A stretch of DNA of 36,143 nt from an uncultured Bacteroidales bacterium (GTDB lineage Bacteria > Bacteroidota > Bacteroidia > Bacteroidales > Muribaculaceae): the NCBI GenBank assembly GCA_947175245.1, contig CAMWLW010000001.1, positions 1 to 36,143 on the forward strand, given 5' to 3'. The position numbers and the translations under genes were made by a program. Positions 18,452 to 24,874 of this stretch are shown here, piece after piece (the stretch's first letter is position 1; the number at the start of each line of letters is the position of its first letter). A model generated the notes under the pieces. The model was not told the origin of the DNA. It made no database searches and saw nothing but the letters and a program-made list of their open reading frames with translations.

Positions 18452-19128
18452 TATTTTATTATGGATTTAAATTTTTCTATAAGTTTGTGCGAAACCGTCG
18501 GCAATAGCTTTATCAAACCGATGGGTGTCGCATTTGACATAAGAGTAGATGTATTTGCTCCTATTTCTAAAAGATAGGCAAGAAGTTCTTGTAAGTTGAT
18601 TTCTTTTTTAAGCAACTTTTTTGCTTCAGACAAGAGTCTGTCGCACTCTTTGCTGCCATCGGATGTTTCTCGAAGAATTATTTCAAGGTCCTTCATTCCA
18701 ATCCTTACAATCTCGTTATTGAAAGAACTGTCAGAAAAACTATTCTTTTCTTTGAGAATATTATCGATGAAACGACGCAGAGCAACATCTTCCACCACGA
18801 ACTCTATCTGATTTCCGGCTTTCTTAAACACTACATTCTTGAGCCGCTCATTGAGCTGGCGTAGTTTTTCCGTCCGATAATCGGCATCCAATATTGGCGC
18901 ATATTTAAGGTCTACCTCATAACGCAGGCGTTTGACCTTACTTTCGGGGATACGCAAAATTCTGCTCAACTCAAAATTCCTCTTTCCTTTATTGCCGGAT
19001 TCAAGCAAAGCGTAAAAGAGCAGAACTTCGAAATCATTCTTATTCATTGAGCCAAACTTCCGGTAATACTGTTCCAGTTCATCAATGAGAATCTTTTTGC
19101 CCGACTCTGTAAGTACAGCATCAGTCAT
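18451..19128 (-). CDS. Unidentified cytoplasmic protein, 225 aa, coupled to the LRR gene
   Basis: There is no signal peptide and no membrane segment. The sequence is highly charged and predicted helical. Residues about 50-75 (KRNFELSRILRIPESKVKRL) look like a helix-turn-helix: a helix, a short turn containing PES, then a basic helix. The remainder has long Leu/Lys/Glu helices (LRQLNERLKNVVF, LLSEAKKLLKKEINLQELLA) and a C-terminal Gly/Leu-rich stretch. I do not recognise the family. The stop overlaps the ATG of the LRR gene by one base (TAATG), so its translation is tied to that of the secreted protein. The start at 19128 follows a long structured leader. A regulator of its own operon is a reasonable guess and nothing more. 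Confidence 0.72.
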   Translation of the reverse strand: MTDAVLTESGKKILIDELEQYYRKFGSMNKNDFEVLLFYALLESGNKGKRNFELSRILRIPESKVKRLRYEVDLKYAPILDADYRTEKLRQLNERLKNVVFKKAGNQIEFVVEDVALRRFIDNILKEKNSFSDSSFNNEIVRIGMKDLEIILRETSDGSKECDRLLSEAKKLLKKEINLQELLAYLLEIGANTSTLMSNATPIGLIKLLPTVSHKLIEKFKSIIK

Positions 19129-19610
19129 AACTTAATAAGATGGAGCCGCGGTCATCCTCTCGTTGGCTGCCAAATGATTGGTTTATAACAAAAAAGCGTA
19201 GGAATCTGTACCTGTTACCGTCCTACTAACCGAGGCTTCTCGCATTGCCCTTTACAAGTCGGACGGCAACGCAGAAGCCCACGCCAGTATATGCTGATAT
19301 TCAGAATCCTTCACAGGATCCTGAGGTTTACAAGCTTATCGGTTTACAGGTTTAACCTATAAACACACAACCTATAACCCTCATCATTTTGCGATGCAAA
19401 ATGATGAATAGGCATATCCACGGGCATCTACCGTTGCTCAATCCTTGACTTGTAAAAGAAAGTTTGCGAGACATTTCGGTTAGTCAAGAATCAGCGCGGA
19501 TAAACGCTTTTATATGTATGTCAATACATCCCACCCTAAACACCCCCTCCGGGACAAGGGGCGGTTCACGGTTGAACCTCACCCTACCGGCGTGGTTTGC
19601 AGGCAGTCTG
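19129..19610 (-). ncRNA. About 480-nt structured leader (possible cis-regulatory RNA)
   Basis: This stretch lies between a canonical promoter and the 225-aa gene and has no convincing gene. In the minus transcript, ACTAACCGA (plus 19484-19476) can pair with TCGGTTAGT (plus 19233-19225), closing a domain of about 260 nt. Just inside, a hairpin spans 19278-19235 (GCTTCTGCGTTGCC with GGCAATGCGAGAAGC, one bulge). Its loop carries GACTTGTAAA, an exact complement of TTTACAAGTC at plus 19456-19447, a possible 10-bp pseudoknot. A perfect 12-bp hairpin lies at 19381-19407, a 9-position stem at 19341-19363, and short GC stems near 19540-19585. No match to tmRNA, RNase P or SRP signatures. A 40-codon ORF sits inside (19352-19474). 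It could be a leader, a free ncRNA, or a repeated DNA element. Confidence 0.5.
19352..19474 (-). CDS. Possible 40-codon leader peptide
   Basis: ATG at 19474-19472 opens a frame ending at TAA 19354-19352 (begins MSRKLSFTSQGLSNGRC, rich in Ile/Leu/Met later). It overlaps the stable 12-bp hairpin and the pseudoknot strand, so the bases are probably constrained by RNA structure and the frame may be accidental. Listed because a leader peptide would fit attenuation control. Confidence 0.15.
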   Translation of the reverse strand: MSRKLSFTSQGLSNGRCPWICLFIILHRKMMRVIGCVFIG

Positions 19611-19616
19611 CAAGGG

Positions 19617-19647
19617 CAAATTTAAGTATATTTTTTTGTATGACAAA
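19617..19647 (-). promoter_or_regulatory. Canonical promoter of the 225-aa/LRR/BIG2 operon
   Basis: On the minus strand TTTG (plus 19644-19647), a 19-base spacer, then TAAATTTG (plus 19617-19624): an exact match to both elements at ideal spacing. It is the best promoter in the window. Transcription should start near 19610, leaving a leader of about 480 nt. Confidence 0.75.
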
Positions 19648-19695
19648 GGATAATGGTAAAAATCACCGAAATAGGCCATGAATTATTAAAACAAG

Positions 19696-19739
19696 AATCC
19701 CGCACACTGAGTCTCACGGTCAAGACAGTGTGCGGGATT
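19696..19739. terminator. 44-base palindromic terminator, copy B
   Basis: Same 14-bp perfect stem as 12205-12248, with one base changed in the loop (GGTCAAGA in place of GGTCGAGA). It lies 21 bases after the stop of the last GH43 gene on the minus strand and is followed there by CTTGTTTTAA, so it terminates the xylan cluster just before the operon promoter at 19647. Confidence 0.8.
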
Positions 19740-19760
19740 GGTGTATATATTATTAATGTG

Positions 19761-21089
19761 TCAACGGGTGAACTGCCAGGAGTCGAACTCGAGGAGGTTG
19801 TCGCCCGCGCCGGCGAACACGAAGTAGAGGTCGTGGATGCCGTCGCGCTTCTTGATTTTGCATCGTTTCTCGGCCCAATCGGTGCCGCAGGCAGTATCGA
19901 GCGTGCCGATAAGCTCGCCGTTCACGGCATCGAGGCGTATCTCGATGCGCGAGCCGGGCTTGCCGCCCCGCACGCGCGCCGTGAACTTGGAAGCGCCGTC
20001 GCCAAAGTCGACTTCCCTGACCTTGATGTAGTCGCCGGGGTCGATGTCGTTGACATAGACACAGTGGATGTTGTCATAGCCGATGCCGACGCCTTCCTCC
20101 CACGCGATGGTCTCGCCCTGCTGGCGCACGTAGGGATTGAGCGGTGACACACTCCTGAGGACGCCGCGCTTGTCGTGGTGAATGTAGGGCAACGAGCCGT
20201 CGGCGTTGAACTCAAACGGTACGACGCTGGTGGTGCGGTGTTTGCTGTGAGAGGTCGGCAGACCCTCGTCCATATAGAAGAAGTACCACCGGCCTTTGTA
20301 CTCGCACATGCCGGTGTGGTTGCCCATGCCGCCGTGCTCGAACGCGCGCATCAGCTCGCCGCCATAAGTCCAGGGGCCGAGCGGAGAGTCGGCCCACGCC
20401 CAGTATGTGTCCTCGGGGCAATGAGCCGCATAGGCCAGATAGTATTTGTCGCCACGCCTGGCGAGCCAGGGCGCTTCCTCGTAGTCGTCGCCGAAAGCGG
20501 CCTTATCCTTGATTTCAAACACCTGTATCTCACCGTCATAGCTTATCATGTCGTCGTTGAGCCGGACAGCATAGAGGGCGTTATTGCCCCAGTACATATA
20601 GGCCTGGCCGTCATCGTCGATGAGTACCGTGGGGTCGATGTCCTCCCACCCGTGGCCGCTATAATTGGTGTCGGAGGCGTAGGTCAGCTGGTTCTGACCG
20701 CCGAGCGGATTGGTGAAGGGGCCGTAGGGTGAGTCGGACACCAGCACGGGGATGCCGCTCGTTGACGGATAGAAGTAAAACTTACCGTCACGGTAGGCCA
20801 TCTGCGAGGCATTGGCGTTTTCGTGCTCACCGAACAGGTGTATGTTGAAAATCGGCGCGTGGTGGGTCCAATTGACCATGTCGGTGGTCGTGAAGCAGAG
20901 ATAATCGTGCATGACGAACTGTGTCGGGGTCGCCGTGATGTCGTCGTGACCCGTATAGAGATAGAGCGTGTCGCCGACAACGAGCGGCGCCGGGTCGGCC
21001 GTGAACTCGGTCTGCGAGATAGGGTTCTGAGCCAGTGCCGCAGAGGCCGCGAGCAACGACAGGAGGGGAATCAATTGTTTTCTTTTCAT
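19761..21089 (-). CDS. GH43 glycosidase with CBM6, copy 2
   Basis: Probable exo-acting arabinofuranosidase or xylosidase trimming arabinoxylan. Signal peptide MKRKQLIPLLSLLAASAALA, so periplasmic or exported; no lipobox. The five-blade propeller has the expected three carboxylates: base D32 in TADPAPLVVGDTLYLY, the pKa-setting Asp in EDIDPTVLIDDDG, and the acid Glu (E205) in DYEEAPWLA. Residues from about 325 to the end form a CBM6-type beta-sandwich ending LLEFDSWQF. From about residue 192 to the last codons the protein is identical to the neighbouring GH43, while the N-terminal part differs clearly. It is the last gene of the cluster and is followed by the palindromic terminator. Precise substrate cannot be read from sequence. 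Confidence 0.9.
   Translation of the reverse strand: MKRKQLIPLLSLLAASAALAQNPISQTEFTADPAPLVVGDTLYLYTGHDDITATPTQFVMHDYLCFTTTDMVNWTHHAPIFNIHLFGEHENANASQMAYRDGKFYFYPSTSGIPVLVSDSPYGPFTNPLGGQNQLTYASDTNYSGHGWEDIDPTVLIDDDGQAYMYWGNNALYAVRLNDDMISYDGEIQVFEIKDKAAFGDDYEEAPWLARRGDKYYLAYAAHCPEDTYWAWADSPLGPWTYGGELMRAFEHGGMGNHTGMCEYKGRWYFFYMDEGLPTSHSKHRTTSVVPFEFNADGSLPYIHHDKRGVLRSVSPLNPYVRQQGETIAWEEGVGIGYDNIHCVYVNDIDPGDYIKVREVDFGDGASKFTARVRGGKPGSRIEIRLDAVNGELIGTLDTACGTDWAEKRCKIKKRDGIHDLYFVFAGAGDNLLEFDSWQFTR
19770..20513. repeat. 744-bp direct repeat, unit 1
   Basis: By direct reading these bases are identical to 21114-21857 (offset 1344). They cover the last 250 or so codons of the GH43-CBM6 gene. The first difference is at 20514/21858 (T versus G), after which differences become frequent. 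Confidence 0.9.
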
Positions 21090-21104
21090 TTAGTTCAGTT
21101 GGTT

Positions 21105-22427
21105 TTAACGTGAGAACTGCCAGGAGTCGAACTCGAGGAGGTTGTCGCCCGCGCCGGCGAACACGAAGTAGAGGTCGTGGATGCCGTCGCGCTTCTTGAT
21201 TTTGCATCGTTTCTCGGCCCAATCGGTGCCGCAGGCAGTATCGAGCGTGCCGATAAGCTCGCCGTTCACGGCATCGAGGCGTATCTCGATGCGCGAGCCG
21301 GGCTTGCCGCCCCGCACGCGCGCCGTGAACTTGGAAGCGCCGTCGCCAAAGTCGACTTCCCTGACCTTGATGTAGTCGCCGGGGTCGATGTCGTTGACAT
21401 AGACACAGTGGATGTTGTCATAGCCGATGCCGACGCCTTCCTCCCACGCGATGGTCTCGCCCTGCTGGCGCACGTAGGGATTGAGCGGTGACACACTCCT
21501 GAGGACGCCGCGCTTGTCGTGGTGAATGTAGGGCAACGAGCCGTCGGCGTTGAACTCAAACGGTACGACGCTGGTGGTGCGGTGTTTGCTGTGAGAGGTC
21601 GGCAGACCCTCGTCCATATAGAAGAAGTACCACCGGCCTTTGTACTCGCACATGCCGGTGTGGTTGCCCATGCCGCCGTGCTCGAACGCGCGCATCAGCT
21701 CGCCGCCATAAGTCCAGGGGCCGAGCGGAGAGTCGGCCCACGCCCAGTATGTGTCCTCGGGGCAATGAGCCGCATAGGCCAGATAGTATTTGTCGCCACG
21801 CCTGGCGAGCCAGGGCGCTTCCTCGTAGTCGTCGCCGAAAGCGGCCTTATCCTTGATGTCAAACACCTGTATCTCTCCGTCATAGCTTATCATGTCATCG
21901 TTGAGCCGGACAGCGTATAGGGCGTTGTTGCCCCAGTACAGGTAAGCCTGGCCGTCATCGTCGATGAGCACCGTGGGGTCGATGTCCTCCCATCCGTGAC
22001 CGCTATAATCGGTATCTTCGGAATAAATCAGAAAATTCCTGTCGCCCAACGGATTGGTAAACGGCCCATAGGGCGAGTCAGACACCAGCACCGGGATGCC
22101 GAATGTCGAGGTGTAGTAATAATACTTGCCGTCACGGTAGGCCATCTGAGCCGCGTAGGCACAGTCGCGTGTACCAAACCCCTCGTTATTGAAAATCGGC
22201 GCATGGTGGGTCCAGTTGACCATATCGGTGGTCGTGAAGCAGAGATAATCGCGCATGACGAAGTTGTCGGGGTCGGCACTGATGTCGTCGTGGCCGGTGT
22301 AGAGATAGAGCGTGTCGCCGACAACGAGCGGAGCAGGGTCGGGCGTGAATTCGGTCTGCGAGATAGGGTTCTGAGCCACCGCCACCGAGGCAGCAATCAG
22401 CATAAAAGACACACAAATTGGTTTCAT
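21105..22427 (-). CDS. GH43 glycosidase with CBM6, copy 1
   Basis: Tandem partner of the following GH43 gene (15-base gap), with the same architecture: signal peptide, GH43 propeller and C-terminal CBM6-like domain. The start chosen is ATG 22427 (MKPICVSFMLIAASVAVA-Q); an in-frame ATG at 22439 only adds four residues. The base is D30 in TPDPAPLVVGDTLYLY, with the same second Asp (DIDPTVLIDDDG) and acid Glu (EEAPWLA). The N-terminal third differs from copy 2 around the active-site mouth: NNEGFGTRDCAYAAQM here versus NIHLFGEHENANASQM there. Since the CBM and distal blades are identical, substrate choice probably differs by these N-terminal loops. It is predicted to be exported and to act on xylan side chains. 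Confidence 0.9.
   Translation of the reverse strand: MKPICVSFMLIAASVAVAQNPISQTEFTPDPAPLVVGDTLYLYTGHDDISADPDNFVMRDYLCFTTTDMVNWTHHAPIFNNEGFGTRDCAYAAQMAYRDGKYYYYTSTFGIPVLVSDSPYGPFTNPLGDRNFLIYSEDTDYSGHGWEDIDPTVLIDDDGQAYLYWGNNALYAVRLNDDMISYDGEIQVFDIKDKAAFGDDYEEAPWLARRGDKYYLAYAAHCPEDTYWAWADSPLGPWTYGGELMRAFEHGGMGNHTGMCEYKGRWYFFYMDEGLPTSHSKHRTTSVVPFEFNADGSLPYIHHDKRGVLRSVSPLNPYVRQQGETIAWEEGVGIGYDNIHCVYVNDIDPGDYIKVREVDFGDGASKFTARVRGGKPGSRIEIRLDAVNGELIGTLDTACGTDWAEKRCKIKKRDGIHDLYFVFAGAGDNLLEFDSWQFSR
21114..21857. repeat. 744-bp direct repeat, unit 2
   Basis: Partner of 19770-20513, with no difference found on reading line by line. It ends where the two GH43 genes begin to diverge, as in a gene-conversion tract. 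Confidence 0.9.
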
Positions 22428-22452
22428 AAGTAAAATCATAGGTTATAAGTGG

Positions 22453-24843
22453 TTACATTTTTACCGTGACACGCTTGCCGGTGTACTTGACATCACGGCT
22501 CTTGCCGTCGGGGGTGGTCACACGGAACGTTCGTTCGGCGGGCATGCCGTCAAACGCGCCCTTGACAGCGTCGATGGTGAGCTCGCGGCGGCGGTCGTTC
22601 CAACGCATGGGAATCAGGGTAAATTTACCGTCAAGATAGTTGTAATTGTCGCCCTCGTCCTCATAGAGCGTGAACCCGGCATCGGCTCCGGGATAGAGAT
22701 TGAGCGTCACGAGCTCCCACGGTTTCTCGCCCGAATACTGTATATCCTCGCCCATCGGCAATATACTGCCGGCCTTGACAAAGAGAGGTGAGTGAGAGAT
22801 AGGTGCGGGGGCACTGATACTGTGGCCGCCGGTATATTTCTCGTTAGTCCAGTAATCATACCAGTCGGCACCGGCGGGCAGATAGACATCGTAGGTCTTG
22901 TCCTGAGTCCAGTCGACCGCGGGCCAACCGCCGACGGCGTCATTGCCGGCCTTGTTCCAGCCGCTCGTCTCGTCGGTCCTGACAATCTTTTCCTCGGTAA
23001 ACAGCGGGTCGACCACAGGACACACAAGCAGTGACGGGCCGAACATGAACTGGCGATTATTGTCCCACGTGTTCTTATCATCCTTGAAGTCCATAAATAG
23101 TGCGCGCATAAAGCTGCCGTCACCGACACTCACATTATAGGCAGTGCTGTAGATGTAAGGCAACAGCCGGTAGCGCATCTTGACGGCGCCGACGAGCGCG
23201 TCATATACAGGCTCGCCCGGCTGTCCGTAATAGTACAGCTCGCGGTACACGTCGGTACCGTGACTGCGCATCATGGGATTGAACAGGCCAAACTGCATCC
23301 AACGGGTGTACAGCTCGCGGAACTGTGGATTTGATACCGCCGAGTTATCGCCCCACGCGCGGTTGTAAGCGCCGGCAAAGAATCCGCCTATATCGGTGTT
23401 GACGTTGGGGTTGCCTGTGAGCGTATGATTGAGACACAGGGGCACCTGATTGCGAAGCGATTCCCACGAGCTGGCGACGTCGCCGCTCCATGTGTTGGCG
23501 CCATAGCGCTGCTGACCGGCAAAGAACGAGCGTGTGAGAATGAACACGCGCTTGGTCGAATCCTCGGCACGCTGGTGAGTGTCAACGCCGCCAACGGTCA
23601 TGAACGGGAAGAGATTGCGCACGGAGCGGAACGAGCCAAGTGTGCACGGCTGGTCGAGGTCTGAATCCTTATACTGAGTGTGGTCGGGGTCGGTCGAGTC
23701 CATCCACCACGCGTCGACACCCATGTCGTGCAGTCGTTTGAGATGTTTCCAGTAGATGGCGCGGGCGGTGTCGCTGTAACAGTCATAGACCCTCACACCC
23801 GACGGGTAGTCAAGGCGCGGAGGCCAATCGGTGAGACCCGACTCGGGCCATGTCGCAAACGAGAAAAGCAGGTCTTTAGCCTTCAGCTCCCTGTACTGTT
23901 TAGTCTCGGGGCCGAAGCTGGCCCACACACTGATACTGAGACGGGCGTTATTGTCATGGACGAAGTCAATCATGGACTGAGCGTTATTGAACTCGGGGCT
24001 GATGAACTCCATAGCGTTCCATGTGTAGTTTGAGCCCCAGTACTGCCAGTCCTGAATGATGCCGTCAAACGGGATACCCAGCTCACGATATTTCTTCACA
24101 ACCTCCATCAGCTCTTCCTGCGATTTGTAGCGTTCGCGGCTCTGGTGGAAGCCATAAGTCCACAACGGCAGCATGGGCACGTGGCCTGTGAGGTGGCGCA
24201 TGTCGGCAATGACACCGTCGGCATCACCGCCATACATGAAATAGTAATCGACCCTGTCGCCGACCTGACTCTCGAGTTCGAGAGTGTCATTATCGTCGAG
24301 CGATGTGGGTGAGTAGTTGTCCCAGTAGATGCCATAGCCTTTGATGCTCTGGAAGAAATGGGCATAGTCCTCAAGATTGGACTGCTGCATGAGACGATGT
24401 TCGCCACGCTGCGACATCTTTCCGTTCTGCAGCATGCCTACACCGTAGATAGGTTCGTCGGCATCGAGTGCAAAACTCTGCATAACCTTATATGAGCCGA
24501 CATCTATACCCTCGGTTATAGGGGTAAATCCACTGCTACCCTCGGCGAGCAGCAGTTCGCCGTCGGGGCGATAAAACGAGACCTTGCCCGAGGCTTCGTC
24601 GACCGACACGGTGAGAGCTGACGTGCGGTAGGTCGAGACCGCATCATTCTCACTCTTTTTTACCTTTACATTCTCGGGGAGGGCCGTAACGACAAGCGAC
24701 TGTCGGTCGGAGGGCTGCACCCCGTCGGGAGTCTTGACGACCCTGACAATAGAGGGTGTGAAAAACTCAATGCTGACATTGTCGGCCCACAAGGGCACGA
24801 TGGCCATTGCCGCGGCAATCGGTAGCAGATAATACTTCTTCAT
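22453..24843 (-). CDS. GH31 glycosidase, probable alpha-xylosidase type, 796 aa
   Basis: Retaining alpha-glycosidase. Signal peptide MKKYYLLPIAAAMAIVPLWA, N-terminal beta-sandwich, (beta/alpha)8 barrel and C-terminal beta domains with the usual YLPAGADWYDYWTNEKYTGG and ADAGFTLYEDEGDNYNY stretches. The nucleophile is D382 in DAWWMDSTDPD and the acid/base is D455 in TWSGDVASSW. WASFGPETKQY and FNPMMRSHGTD are family-typical. GH31 covers alpha-glucosidases and alpha-xylosidases. The cluster context (GH10, GH43, GPH) favours action on alpha-linked xylosyl or related side groups, though this cannot be fixed from sequence. It starts 31 bases after the other GH31 gene. The two are only distantly similar, so this is not a recent duplication. 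Confidence 0.92.
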   Translation of the reverse strand: MKKYYLLPIAAAMAIVPLWADNVSIEFFTPSIVRVVKTPDGVQPSDRQSLVVTALPENVKVKKSENDAVSTYRTSALTVSVDEASGKVSFYRPDGELLLAEGSSGFTPITEGIDVGSYKVMQSFALDADEPIYGVGMLQNGKMSQRGEHRLMQQSNLEDYAHFFQSIKGYGIYWDNYSPTSLDDNDTLELESQVGDRVDYYFMYGGDADGVIADMRHLTGHVPMLPLWTYGFHQSRERYKSQEELMEVVKKYRELGIPFDGIIQDWQYWGSNYTWNAMEFISPEFNNAQSMIDFVHDNNARLSISVWASFGPETKQYRELKAKDLLFSFATWPESGLTDWPPRLDYPSGVRVYDCYSDTARAIYWKHLKRLHDMGVDAWWMDSTDPDHTQYKDSDLDQPCTLGSFRSVRNLFPFMTVGGVDTHQRAEDSTKRVFILTRSFFAGQQRYGANTWSGDVASSWESLRNQVPLCLNHTLTGNPNVNTDIGGFFAGAYNRAWGDNSAVSNPQFRELYTRWMQFGLFNPMMRSHGTDVYRELYYYGQPGEPVYDALVGAVKMRYRLLPYIYSTAYNVSVGDGSFMRALFMDFKDDKNTWDNNRQFMFGPSLLVCPVVDPLFTEEKIVRTDETSGWNKAGNDAVGGWPAVDWTQDKTYDVYLPAGADWYDYWTNEKYTGGHSISAPAPISHSPLFVKAGSILPMGEDIQYSGEKPWELVTLNLYPGADAGFTLYEDEGDNYNYLDGKFTLIPMRWNDRRRELTIDAVKGAFDGMPAERTFRVTTPDGKSRDVKYTGKRVTVKM

Positions 24844-24874
24844 GGATATTATGAGATATAAAATGTGTCGTGGG

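Noticed and set aside
19129..19610. tmRNA, RNase P RNA, SRP RNA or tRNA in the long intergenic stretch
   Set aside because: I found none of their conserved cores (no tRNA-like T-arm with CCA, no RNase P or SRP signature sequences).
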